Positions 23,816 through 31,063 are shown, counted from the first letter of the stretch. The stretch: DNA of 64,000 bases from Nitrosopumilus ureiphilus (GCF_013407185.1 NZ_CP026995.1:1757913-1821912); one strand, 5' to 3'. Notes: a model not told the origin generated them from the sequence alone. Numbers and translations are program-made.

Positions 23816-24372
23816 TCTATAACGTGCGATGTAACTGTAAAAAATGTCAATTTGTTTGGGATCAAGTTGGATTTACTGATGAAAACGGAATACCTATTGA
23901 ATCTAGTTATCATTGTCCTAGATGTAAAACAGAAAATGGTGTTTCTATGAAAGATAGGATACGTGAAATATCCAAAAAGATGGGATTGAATGAACCCCAG
24001 TTTTATGAATGAGTTATACCAACCAACAGGTAACACTAACAATTTCAACCTAAGAGGTAACAGCACCTGTTTCGAGATTCTGTCAAATCTACGTCGGTTT
24101 TTCTCACTGTCAAAATCCGTCGGATCAGATTTGTCAAATTGATCAATAAGATAATCTGCTTTCTCAAGCATTCTTATCAATTCCCCCTTTTTGGGCAAGA
24201 CAGTACCAAATTTTTCAGAATGTTTAACTAAATAATACAAAGAACCGATCAGATGTTCATACAAATTTTCATTTAACTTCTTTAATCTTATCGCATCATC
24301 ATATTTTTCAATTGCCTTTCGTAAAATATCAATTTCGCTAGTCAAATTCTTTATGTTCCTGACGTTCGTCAA
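23812..24372 (-). pseudogene. protein B, 3' end replaced at unit 1 junction
   Basis: Residues 1-102 are helical and parallel the intact B gene at 28502-28810: LYEHLIGSLYYLVKH against LSEHLANSVKWLNHY, LPKKGELIRMLEKA against LPDQDKINEIVDKA, then RRRFDRISKQV against RRLYRASKQV. Just after SKQV (about 24067) the frame reads the complement of unit 1's inverted repeat and the opposite strand of the zinc-ribbon gene, giving a 79-residue nonsense tail. The natural 3' end was thus lost when unit 1 was joined here. Confidence 0.65.
23824..24012 (+). CDS. zinc-ribbon protein, end of unit 1
   Basis: 62 residues from GTG 23824 (VRCNCKKCQFVWDQVG), with a TTG seven codons earlier as alternative. C-x-C-x2-C and CPRC give a four-cysteine ribbon; the tail is basic and helical (MKDRIREISKKMG). 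Lies between the transposase and the right inverted repeat, so it is cargo of unit 1. Confidence 0.55.
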   Translation: MRCNCKKCQFVWDQVGFTDENGIPIESSYHCPRCKTENGVSMKDRIREISKKMGLNEPQFYE

Positions 24373-24868
24373 AAAATCTCTTTGTGAATTTGATATAATT
24401 TTTCGTTTTACGGAATTCTTTTAAATCTTCATCTTGTTGTTTTAACTTATTCTGTAATTTTGAAACAACTTTTGAGTTTTCTTTAGTTTTTTGAATAGAT
24501 TTTATAATTTTACTAACATCTTTACGAAATTCTACCTGATTAAGTGCTAAGGCTTCAAGATAATTCCATTGATCCATATCCTCTTTTCTTTCATATTTTA
24601 TAAAAAAACACAACATCTTATACAAATATTTTATCTCATTACTGGTATTAAGATGAGAAATATTTTCTTCCATATCATCTAAAACCTTAATCTTGTCTTT
24701 TGTATCACGTCTTATCCCATCAAATAGAAGAGGTATTGCATATGGGTCTTGCATTAATTTTCTGGTTATTTTAAGATCTAATTCTTCAGGAATATTCTTA
24801 AGAAAATCTTCATTTTCCAGACCTACTTGTTTGAAATATTCCCACTGTTCGTCAGTTAGTGTAGGCAA
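24338..24868 (-). CDS. helical/coiled-coil protein, unit 2 operon
   Basis: 176 residues, wholly helical and charged: LTDEQWEYFKQVGLENEDF, ITRKLMQDPYAIPLLFDGIR, then a long coiled coil (VVSKLQNKLKQQDEDLKEF). It resembles the 121-residue gene at 28794 of unit 3 in position and in an 'MxNDEAIxxI...'-like early segment, but homology is weak. It overlaps B by 35 bases and follows 24874 by five bases. Function unknown. Confidence 0.55.
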   Translation of the reverse strand: MPTLTDEQWEYFKQVGLENEDFLKNIPEELDLKITRKLMQDPYAIPLLFDGIRRDTKDKIKVLDDMEENISHLNTSNEIKYLYKMLCFFIKYERKEDMDQWNYLEALALNQVEFRKDVSKIIKSIQKTKENSKVVSKLQNKLKQQDEDLKEFRKTKNYIKFTKRFFDERQEHKEFD

Positions 24869-24873
24869 AAAGT

Positions 24874-25239
24874 TTACTCCTCAGTAACATCAGAGGCGTT
24901 GTAGTTATTCATATCATGTAGATGTTTGATATCAGGTTCATATTTTCTAATAATGTTTTCAAGGTGTTGAATATGTTGCATCATAGCACCATAGCTATTT
25001 TCTACATGTGTATTATTTTTGATCGTTTTTTTAGATTCAAGCGAAGTTACTGCCAAATTAGATAATGTTGTATTCTTGTTACGTTGTATATTTTGAATTT
25101 GGGATCTGGTATGTGGGTATTTGAGTAATGCAGACAAATTGAAATGAATGTTCTCTTCATTCTCGATTTGATCTATATTGAAAGAATCATGTTTATTTCG
25201 AGAACCAAAAATTTGATTTGTAGAATTATACTTCGTCAT
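24874..25239 (-). CDS. hypothetical protein, unit 2 operon
   Basis: 121 residues rich in Asn, Lys and His (FGSRNKHDSFNIDQIENEEN), with a helical C-terminus (MMQHIQHLENIIRKYEPDIK). No known domain. Overlaps the zinc-ribbon leader by 14 bases, so translation is probably coupled. Confidence 0.5.
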   Translation of the reverse strand: MTKYNSTNQIFGSRNKHDSFNIDQIENEENIHFNLSALLKYPHTRSQIQNIQRNKNTTLSNLAVTSLESKKTIKNNTHVENSYGAMMQHIQHLENIIRKYEPDIKHLHDMNNYNASDVTEE

Positions 25240-25441
25240 GAGATCTCCTCTTCTTTTTTAACATCATAGATGCTCTAGCTTGTTCAACCTCATTTTTTGC
25301 GAGGTCAATTCGTCTAGGTTTGTTCCAATACGCACTTTTGCATTTTGGACAAATTGCTGGAAGTTCTTCAGTTTGCAATCTAGGATACCATTCATGACTA
25401 CATCTATCACAACGATATGCCTGCTTTTCTATTACTGCCAT
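25226..25441 (-). CDS. zinc ribbon, unit 2 operon leader
   Basis: 71 residues: YRCDRCSHEWYPRL, then CPKCKSAYWNKPRRID and a basic helical tail (MMLKKKRRSHDEV). Clear homologue of the unit 1 leader (22383-22553). Position next to the divergent transposase promoter with its palindrome (25511-25527) fits a regulator. Confidence 0.7.
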   Translation of the reverse strand: MAVIEKQAYRCDRCSHEWYPRLQTEELPAICPKCKSAYWNKPRRIDLAKNEVEQARASMMLKKKRRSHDEV

Positions 25442-25510
25442 CTAATATACTAAGAATCATCATTACGTATAAACTTTCAGTTAACCTAACAAGTAAAGTT
25501 AATATAATGA

Positions 25511-25527
25511 TTTACCTAATAGGTAAA
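25511..25527. promoter_or_regulatory. palindrome TTTACCTAATAGGTAAA before transposase 2
   Basis: Eight-base arms around a central A, 13 bases before the transposase ATG at 25541 and in the divergent promoter of the zinc-ribbon operon. Related CCTAATAGG or CTAATAGG cores occur before the unit 1 transposase (22622-22629) and the microprotein at 33029. Confidence 0.6.
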
Positions 25528-25540
25528 CGTAAGAAGTAAT

Positions 25541-26659
25541 ATGACAGAAACAAACCCAAGACAAGAAAAAGGAAAACAAATCGCTTTGAAATCTGACTTG
25601 ATTAGAGTATCAGATATTCACTATCATGTCCACTCCCAAACTACTAACAGAGATTATGACGTAATCAAAGTTGGTTCTAACTGGACTTGTACTTGTCCTG
25701 ATCACAAGTTTAGAAAAGTTTGTTGTAAACACATTCACGCCATTGAATATTCTATCAGAATAAGAGAGGAAGTAAGAAAGCAAAATAAAATAACCATATC
25801 TCCAATTACCTCACAGGATTGTATTCATTGTAAATCTAGTAACATTGTCAAAGACGGATTACGCCACAACAAAAAAGGCGACATTCAGAAATGGTTCTGT
25901 AAGAATTGTAACAGTTACTTTACAATTAACATCGGCTTTGAAAAAATGAAGCATGACCCTCAAGGAATTACGATGGCTATGCAGTTATACTTTAGTGGTG
26001 AATCATTACGCAACGTTTCAAAGGCACTAAAATTAATCGGTATGGAAGTAACACACCAAACAGTTTACAATTGGATTGTAAAATATACAAAACTACTCAA
26101 AGAACATCTAAACAAGATTACTCCCGAAGTCGGCGACGCTTGGCGTGCTGATGAGGTATTTGTAAAGGTTAGAGGTGAATTGTGTTATGTTTTTTCAGTA
26201 ATGGATGATGAGACTCGTTTCTGGATTGCACAGGAAGTCGCAAACAGAAAGGAGGGACACAACGCAAGAGGTCTTTTACAAAAAGCCAAAGAGGTTACTG
26301 GAACTAAACCCAAAGTTTTCATCACTGACGGTCTAGGGTCATATGCTGAAGCATATCAAAAGGAATTTTGGACAGTAAAGAGACGAGATAGAACACTACA
26401 TATCAAACACATTCACCTACAAGGCGATATGAACAATAACAAGATGGAGAGATTGAACGGTGAGTTTAGAGACAGGGAAAAAGTAGTTAGAGGAATCAAA
26501 AAGGAAGATACTGCAATCATTGACGGTTATCAGATTTATCATAATTATGTTAGACCACATATGGGGCTAGACGGCAAGACGCCTGCCGAAGCCTGCGGTA
26601 TAGAGATTCAAGGAAGTAACAAATGGAAAACCCTGATTCAGAACGCAAGCAGAAGATAA
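25541..26659 (+). CDS. SWIM-zinc-finger DDE transposase, unit 2
   Basis: 372 residues with the same three-part plan as 22638: SWIM finger (WTCTCPDH...VCCKHIHA), zinc ribbon (CIHCKSS...WFCKNCNSYFT) and DDE core with WRADEVF, ITDGLGSY and MERLNGEFRDRE. All catalytic residues are kept. The zinc ribbon and SWIM region differ more from the other copies than the catalytic core does. Confidence 0.9.
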   Translation: MTETNPRQEKGKQIALKSDLIRVSDIHYHVHSQTTNRDYDVIKVGSNWTCTCPDHKFRKVCCKHIHAIEYSIRIREEVRKQNKITISPITSQDCIHCKSSNIVKDGLRHNKKGDIQKWFCKNCNSYFTINIGFEKMKHDPQGITMAMQLYFSGESLRNVSKALKLIGMEVTHQTVYNWIVKYTKLLKEHLNKITPEVGDAWRADEVFVKVRGELCYVFSVMDDETRFWIAQEVANRKEGHNARGLLQKAKEVTGTKPKVFITDGLGSYAEAYQKEFWTVKRRDRTLHIKHIHLQGDMNNNKMERLNGEFRDREKVVRGIKKEDTAIIDGYQIYHNYVRPHMGLDGKTPAEACGIEIQGSNKWKTLIQNASRR

Positions 26660-26718
26660 AGAAAATAGCCAAACTAGGCGTGAAATGTGCTTGGTTAGTT
26701 GTGGATTGGTTAGTTTAA
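26623..26718 (+). CDS. 31-residue ORF overlapping transposase end, unit 2
   Basis: +1 frame ORF from ATG 26623: MENPDSERKQKIKKIAKLGV, then KCAWLVVDWLV. It extends 59 bases past the transposase stop. Counterpart of 23717-23815 with the same layout of charged start, basic middle and Trp/Val-rich end. In unit 3 the equivalent ATG gives only MDYIDSKCK before a stop. Confidence 0.45.
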   Translation: MENPDSERKQKIKKIAKLGVKCAWLVVDWLV

Positions 26719-26749
26719 GTTATTACTTTCATAGATTAGAAAATGAGTT

Positions 26750-27523
26750 ATGACCTTTCATGAAATTTGGTCAATTGTTATTCCCTCAGTAGTTGGAGTT
26801 GTAGGTGTGTTAAGTGGTATTTGGATTGGTCAACATCTTTCTGACAGAAAAGAAGAAAGAAAAGAAAATGAAGTAATGGAAAAAATGAGATATTTGTTAA
26901 ATGCAGATTATACCTTGATTAATAGAATGATTACAAACTACGAAAAAAGCCTAAAAGAATGGAATGATGTAATAGCCAAAAATGATCAAATTGCAACACT
27001 GTATGTTTCAGATCTAAACAATATGAGAGATTTAATTGTAGCAATGGGAGTCAAATTAGGATACTTCACTTATTGGGACACGATAACTTCTAGTGGAAAT
27101 TTAATGAAATTAAAACCAGATGAATTGAGAATTGTTAATGCAACACATAATTCGGTTTCTCAAATAAGAAATATGCAAGATGAATCATTTAGAGTATTTT
27201 CTAATGATGTTCTAACTCAAATTTTTCAAAACACAAACATGAATCAAAGAATATCTATTTTGAGACAAAAAATTTCACTTTACATTACAAATTCACTAGA
27301 AGCATGTAGAATAATTAAAGAACATATGATAAATGTAAAACAAAATATTTCTTGGGTCGATTTAAAAACAGAGCCTATTTTAGCATACAAAGGAGTTTCA
27401 AACCAAAGTAATAAAATAAAAAAAGAAATTTTTGTTAGAGAAGATGGAGTAACAGTATATCCAAGTGGAATGGAAGTAGATAGAAAAGGCACAATATTGA
27501 AAATGGAGAAAAACAATGCCTGA
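26750..27523 (+). CDS. membrane-tethered coiled-coil protein, cargo pair gene 1
   Basis: 257 residues. One N-terminal membrane helix (IVIPSVVGVVGVLSGIWIG), a charged stretch (DRKEERKENEVMEK), then a long helical cytoplasmic region. A short beta-like C-terminal motif follows (IFVREDGVTVYPSGMEVDRK). No enzyme motif. It overlaps the next membrane gene by eight bases, so the two probably act together. Such pairs are common as accessory or defence-type cargo, but nothing here proves that. Confidence 0.65.
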   Translation: MTFHEIWSIVIPSVVGVVGVLSGIWIGQHLSDRKEERKENEVMEKMRYLLNADYTLINRMITNYEKSLKEWNDVIAKNDQIATLYVSDLNNMRDLIVAMGVKLGYFTYWDTITSSGNLMKLKPDELRIVNATHNSVSQIRNMQDESFRVFSNDVLTQIFQNTNMNQRISILRQKISLYITNSLEACRIIKEHMINVKQNISWVDLKTEPILAYKGVSNQSNKIKKEIFVREDGVTVYPSGMEVDRKGTILKMEKNNA

Positions 27524-28172
27524 CACATGCAAATTATGTACTTGGGGAACTATTCCCATCGTTGTAGGATATTTTGTAATTTATCTAATTACAAGATTTA
27601 TTGAAAAACAACCATTTGAACAATATTTGGAATATCAAGATAGCATATTGGCGGGGGTAGGAATTATTTTTGGTGTGTTAGGAGTGGTTACTTTTTACTA
27701 TATTGGAAAATATCATGATCATTCAAAAGAAATAATCAAAGCAAGATCTGAACATTCCGAGAATTTTAAAAAAATGATATTATTGTCGGAAATAAAAAAA
27801 ATTAACATCTCAGAAGAATTAAAGAGAGACATTGAACATGAAAAGGGATTTGAACCAGATTATAATGAACAAAAAGATATTGCAAAAGAAGTTCATAATA
27901 AGATTCTCAAACAAGGTATTATCATTGGAGGGTTTCTTACATGGATTTTGATAGGTTTTTTCACAAGTAGTTATGATCCAACATTAAACAATTTCATCAA
28001 CATAATTGCTGGATTGGCAACTGGAATAATTCTTTTTGTTGTAGGGTGGATTTTATATGATCATCTTCTGGAACGATTAACAGATATTTTAGATTTAGAT
28101 TATCAAGTTAATGTAAACATCAAAATTATAATTTACAAATTGGAAAAAACATTAGAAGGTCATTATGATTAG
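27516..28172 (+). CDS. four-helix membrane protein, cargo pair gene 2
   Basis: 218 residues: membrane helices at about 10-26 (IPIVVGYFVIYLI), 43-65 (ILAGVGIIFGVLGVVTFYYI), 134-150 (GIIIGGFLTWILIGFF) and 160-180 (IIAGLATGIILFVVGWILY). A charged loop of about 65 residues lies in the middle. The N-terminus has CKLC. No transporter or kinase motif is seen. Coupled to 26750-27523. Confidence 0.65.
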   Translation: MPDTCKLCTWGTIPIVVGYFVIYLITRFIEKQPFEQYLEYQDSILAGVGIIFGVLGVVTFYYIGKYHDHSKEIIKARSEHSENFKKMILLSEIKKINISEELKRDIEHEKGFEPDYNEQKDIAKEVHNKILKQGIIIGGFLTWILIGFFTSSYDPTLNNFINIIAGLATGIILFVVGWILYDHLLERLTDILDLDYQVNVNIKIIIYKLEKTLEGHYD

Positions 28173-28216
28173 AAACAAGTTTTAAAAGAACTGTTTTATT
28201 AAAAAACAAAAAAAGA

Positions 28217-28402
28217 TCAGAGTGGTCGTACATAAGTCCAATATGCACCTTTACCACATGATTTGATCGGTGGAAACGTATTTCCTTTCACCATTGAAAT
28301 ATCACCTTCATTAGAAGTAGGATGACAACCAATACTTCCATCAGTGTGACCTGCAAATTTGTAATGTCCAGGCAAAGTGCAAGTTTCGCCAGTTTTTGTC
28401 AT
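28217..28402 (-). CDS. YjzC-like small protein
   Basis: 61 residues from ATG 28402 (MTKTGETCTLPGHYKFAGHT); three more codons upstream are possible. The TGETC..PG.Y start and the KGNTFPPIKSCGKGAYWTYV end resemble the YjzC-like family, with conserved Cys/His. Function unknown. Lies at the right edge of unit 2. Confidence 0.55.
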   Translation of the reverse strand: MTKTGETCTLPGHYKFAGHTDGSIGCHPTSNEGDISMVKGNTFPPIKSCGKGAYWTYVRPL

Positions 28403-28501
28403 ACATATCAATAAAACTTTCAGATATAGAAAAGAGGGTAATTACATAATAACTCAATTAGTACGGTACTGCTCAAAACCCCACCCGACGAATTTTGACA
28501 C

Positions 28502-28810
28502 CTAGAATATCTGACGATAAGTTGACAGAACCTGTTTCGAGGCTCTGTAAAGTCTACGGTGTATACCGTCTTCTGTAAATTTTCGGTTGAAATCGTCGTT
28601 TAATTTGACTGCTTTATCCACGATTTCATTAATCTTATCTTGATCTGGTAATGGAATGTTGTTTGTCTTGCAATAATGATTTAACCATTTAACACTATTT
28701 GCAAGATGCTCTGATAATTCATATGTTAATTTTTCTACTTCTAAGGCATAATTGAGTTTTTCAAGAGCTGACTTCTCAATGTAAGTATCAGAGTTATCCA
28801 ATATAGTCAA
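28502..28810 (-). CDS. protein B (intact), unit 3 operon
   Basis: 102 residues, all helical: LEVEKLTYELSEHLANSVKW, then LPDQDKINEIVDKAVKL and RRLYRASKQVLSTYRQIF. It overlaps gene A by 17 bases. Its last codons are written over the conserved terminal palindrome of the unit, so the end sequence does double duty. Homologous to the truncated gene ending near 24067 and to remnants near 31017 and 33225. Confidence 0.65.
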   Translation of the reverse strand: MTILDNSDTYIEKSALEKLNYALEVEKLTYELSEHLANSVKWLNHYCKTNNIPLPDQDKINEIVDKAVKLNDDFNRKFTEDGIHRRLYRASKQVLSTYRQIF

Positions 28811-29159
28811 CCTTCCTGTTTTTGGATTCTTCTAGAGCCTCAGATAATTTCTTGATAGGAAGAAGTGTTTCAATGGATTCTTTTCGTTGTTGGGCTAATT
28901 CGTGTTTTACTGCTTCAAACTCTTTAGTATCAGGTAGTTTATCCAATAAGACTCTAATTCTGTTAGTTTCTTTCATCTCATTTTCTATTACAACATACAA
29001 TATCTTAATTGCAGTTTGTACATCAATAAGGTAATATTGTATTTTAGATATTGCTTCATCATTATTCATTCCATTTAGCATTTTTTGCCAGTTTTCATTG
29101 CTTAATGTTTTTGAAAAACCCATTACATCTTTCATAAAATTTTCAGGATATGTCGTCAT
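28794..29159 (-). CDS. helical protein A, unit 3 operon
   Basis: 121 residues: MTTYPENFMKDVMGFSKTLS, a helix with NDEAISKIQYYLIDVQTA, and a coiled coil (FEAVKHELAQQRKESIETL). No known domain. Its ATG follows the RHH stop directly (TAAATG), so it is cotranscribed and translationally coupled. Confidence 0.55.
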   Translation of the reverse strand: MTTYPENFMKDVMGFSKTLSNENWQKMLNGMNNDEAISKIQYYLIDVQTAIKILYVVIENEMKETNRIRVLLDKLPDTKEFEAVKHELAQQRKESIETLLPIKKLSEALEESKNRKVDYIG

Positions 29160-29303
29160 TTATTTTCCCCTCGTGTAACGTTCTAGTGCTTTTTCAACCA
29201 ATACAGACAAATCAATGTCCTCTTTGATAGCTTCAATCTTTGCCTTTTTCCACACATCGGGTCTAATCTTGATCGATGTAGTTGTTCTCTCTACTTTAGC
29301 CAT
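29160..29303 (-). CDS. 47-residue ribbon-helix-helix protein, unit 3 leader
   Basis: ATG 29303: MAKVERTTTSIKIRPDVWKK, then AKIEAIKEDIDLSVLVEKAL and a short basic end. Strand RTTTSIKI and two helices make a complete RHH domain (Arc/MetJ/CopG). It takes the place held by zinc ribbons in units 1 and 2 and likely binds the perfect palindrome at 29364-29381. Confidence 0.75.
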   Translation of the reverse strand: MAKVERTTTSIKIRPDVWKKAKIEAIKEDIDLSVLVEKALERYTRGK

Positions 29304-29363
29304 ATAATATAATACTACTCATAGTATATAATATTTTTCAACAGTGTTTAAGTAATAGTATTA

Positions 29364-29381
29364 CATACTACTAGTAGTATG
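29364..29381. promoter_or_regulatory. perfect palindrome over transposase 3 start codon
   Basis: CATACTACTAGTAGTATG is an 18-base perfect palindrome whose last three bases are the transposase ATG. Binding by a dimeric or tetrameric RHH protein here would block the transposase start and, with the divergent promoter 60 bases away, its own operon. Confidence 0.7.
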
Positions 29382-30491
29382 AATCAAAGAGAAACAAAAG
29401 GAAAACAAATTGCACTCAAAAGCGATCTAATCAGAGTATCAGACTATCATTATCATGTACATTCCCAGACTACAAACAGGGATTATGATGTTATCAAAAT
29501 ATACAATCAATGGCATTGCAACTGTGCCGATCACACTTTCAGAAAGGTATGCTGTAAGCACATTCACGCAATAGAATTTTCACTCAAAATCAGAGAGGAA
29601 GTGAGGGAGAGAAACAAGGTAACAATCGAGCCTGTAAGTGTGGATTCATGTAGATTCTGCCATTCAAAGAACCTAAAGAAATACGGCATCAGAAGAAACA
29701 AACACACGGCAATTCAGAGATTCTCATGTTCTGATTGTCACAAGACATTCTCAATGAATCTAGGCTTTGAGAAGATGAAACACAATCCTAAAGGAATCAC
29801 TACTGCCATGCAACTATACTTTTCAGGCGAGTCATTAAGAAACGTGGCTAAATCTTTGAAGTTATTGGGTATGGATGTAACACACCAAACAGTTTACAAC
29901 TGGATTAACAAATACACAAAACTCATGAATCAATACCTAGACAAGATAGTTCCACATGTTGGAGATGCTTGGAGAGCAGATGAGATTTATGTCAAGATTC
30001 GTGGTGAGTTGAAATATGTATTTGCAATGATGGACGATGAAACTCGTTTCTGGATTGCACAAGAAGTCGCAGACAGAAAGGAAGGACATGATGCAAGTAC
30101 GTTATTACAAAAATCAAAACAAGTTACACAGACAAAACCCAAAGTGTTCATTACTGATGGATTAGGATCATACCATGAAGCATACAAAAAAGAATTTTGG
30201 ACATTGAAAAGACAACACAGGACATTACACATCAGACACATTCACTTACAAGGTGACATGAACAACAACAAGATGGAAAGACTGAATGGAGAAATTCGTG
30301 ATAGAGAGAAAACAATGAGAGGAATAAAGAAAATGGATTCTGTAACACTAACAGGTTATCAACTGTTTCACAATTACATTAGACCTCATAGTGCATTAGA
30401 CAACATGACACCAAGTGAAAAATGCGGAATTACCATTAACGGTGATAACAAATGGATTACATTGATTCAAAATGCAAGTAGAGAAAAATAA
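29379..30491 (+). CDS. SWIM-zinc-finger DDE transposase, unit 3
   Basis: 370 residues, the same family as 22638 and 25541: SWIM finger WHCNCADH...VCCKHIHA, ribbon CRFCHSK...FSCSDCHKTFS, DDE residues in WRADEIY, ITDGLGSY and MERLNGEIRDRE, tail FHNYIRPHSAL. Intact. Fragments of closely related genes lie at 31064 and 31929. Confidence 0.9.
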   Translation: MNQRETKGKQIALKSDLIRVSDYHYHVHSQTTNRDYDVIKIYNQWHCNCADHTFRKVCCKHIHAIEFSLKIREEVRERNKVTIEPVSVDSCRFCHSKNLKKYGIRRNKHTAIQRFSCSDCHKTFSMNLGFEKMKHNPKGITTAMQLYFSGESLRNVAKSLKLLGMDVTHQTVYNWINKYTKLMNQYLDKIVPHVGDAWRADEIYVKIRGELKYVFAMMDDETRFWIAQEVADRKEGHDASTLLQKSKQVTQTKPKVFITDGLGSYHEAYKKEFWTLKRQHRTLHIRHIHLQGDMNNNKMERLNGEIRDREKTMRGIKKMDSVTLTGYQLFHNYIRPHSALDNMTPSEKCGITINGDNKWITLIQNASREK

Positions 30492-30728
30492 TTATGGTCT
30501 TAAATCAAAATTAACGAATTTCCATATTTTTCTATCATACAATATTTTACATTCTTCATCATAGGCAATGAATTTCTCATCTCCACATTCTGTAACACGT
30601 GGAGGATTATGATTATTAATCAAGGACATTAACTGTTCTATCAAAATACCATCCGCCCTATTTGGCAAACTAGATAATTTTTTTATAAATTCGTTTGAAG
30701 GTTCAAACGCTGGTTCGTCATTACTCAA
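30492..30728 (-). CDS. 78-residue hypothetical protein, downstream of pair
   Basis: From a TTG start at 30728 that overlaps the TGA of the upstream gene (TTGA): MSNDEPAFEPSNEFIKKLSS, a helix, then beta-rich ECGDEKFIAYDEECKILYDR and KIWKFVNF. It converges on the transposase with no spacer. With its 53-residue partner it has toxin-antitoxin-like size and layout, but no family is recognised. Confidence 0.5.
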   Translation of the reverse strand: MSNDEPAFEPSNEFIKKLSSLPNRADGILIEQLMSLINNHNPPRVTECGDEKFIAYDEECKILYDRKIWKFVNFDLRP

Positions 30729-30886
30729 TAAGGAAGTGATTGTACAATCTGTTTTATATCTTCCATTGTATATGGTTGGTTGGTTTCTGGATTTATTGCA
30801 GTGCCACTTTTCATACCTTCATCATATAATATGTCATCTGCTGGTGTCCAATATTTACATTGATTTAACCATTCTTGAGTTTCCAT
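30725..30886 (-). CDS. 53-residue hypothetical protein, first of pair
   Basis: ATG 30886: METQEWLNQCKYWTPADDIL, then YDEGMKSGTAINPETNQPYT and a helical end. Preceded at once by three direct repeats of ATATCG at eight-base spacing (30889-30910). The composition is gene-like; no named family. Confidence 0.5.
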   Translation of the reverse strand: METQEWLNQCKYWTPADDILYDEGMKSGTAINPETNQPYTMEDIKQIVQSLPY

Positions 30887-30888
30887 GT

Positions 30889-30910
30889 ATATCGATATAT
30901 CGACATATCG
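30889..30910. promoter_or_regulatory. three ATATCG direct repeats at 8-base spacing
   Basis: ATATCG occurs at 30889, 30897 and 30905, ending two bases before the TATA-rich stretch and starting three bases from the ATG of 30725-30886. Iterated half-sites of this kind suit cooperative binding of a small repressor. Confidence 0.5.
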
Positions 30911-30978
30911 ATTATATAATAATATGGTATGATTGCCTGATCATTCATACTTAATAGTACGGTACCGCCTAAATACCG

Positions 30979-31032
30979 TCAACCGATTGTTTACGCCTGA
31001 AACACCAACCGCAGGCTTGACAGAACCTGTTT
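30979..31032. repeat. 54-base direct repeat, copy 1 (copy 2 at 33191)
   Basis: 49 of 54 bases match 33191-33244. On the minus strand it ends a decayed protein-B gene (SKQVLSSLRLVFQA, then stop). It runs into the perfect hairpin TTGACAGAACC / GGTTCTGTCAA (31017-31046) with loop TGTTTCGA. Confidence 0.75.
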
Positions 31033-31063
31033 CGAGGTTCTGTCAAATCTACAGCACATCTCC

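Larger units (their letters stand above)
21721..24067 (+). mobile_element. transposon-like unit 1 with SWIM-DDE transposase
   Basis: The left end has CTGTTACCTCTTAGGT (from 21734), then CTGTTACCTGTCGGTTGGTT. The complement of the right end (to 24063) reads CTGTTACCTCTTAGGT, then GTTACCTGTTGGTTGG, giving long imperfect terminal inverted repeats. Just outside or at the edges lie direct copies of TGTTTCGAG(G/A)TTCTGT (21722-21737, 24068-24083). Inside are three minus-strand zinc-ribbon genes, a plus-strand sORF, the transposase, its overlapping sORF and another zinc ribbon. Exact cut sites are not determined. Confidence 0.6.
24068..28459 (+). mobile_element. transposon-like unit 2 (limits approximate)
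   Basis: Starts with the conserved TGTTTCGAGATTCTGTCAAA end (24068 onward). It contains a four-gene minus-strand operon (zinc ribbon, two coiled proteins, truncated B), the transposase 25541-26659 with its overlapping sORF, and cargo genes 26750-28402. The right limit is taken as the start of unit 3 (AGTACGGTAC at 28460). No clear right inverted repeat was found, so the cargo genes may be older residents. Confidence 0.4.
28460..30965 (+). mobile_element. transposon-like unit 3 (limits approximate)
   Basis: Bounded by direct copies of AGTACGGTAC at 28460-28469 and 30956-30965. Near the left end is GTTGACAGAACC, TGTTTCGA, GGCTCTGT, the palindromic end shared with units 1 and 2 and with 31017-31046. 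Inside are the minus-strand RHH-A-B operon, the transposase 29379-30491 and a minus-strand gene pair at 30492-30886. Confidence 0.5.

Noticed and set aside
24073-24372. Natural 186-residue form of protein B
   Set aside because: Its last 79 residues are read from the adjoining inverted repeat and the opposite strand of a zinc-ribbon gene.
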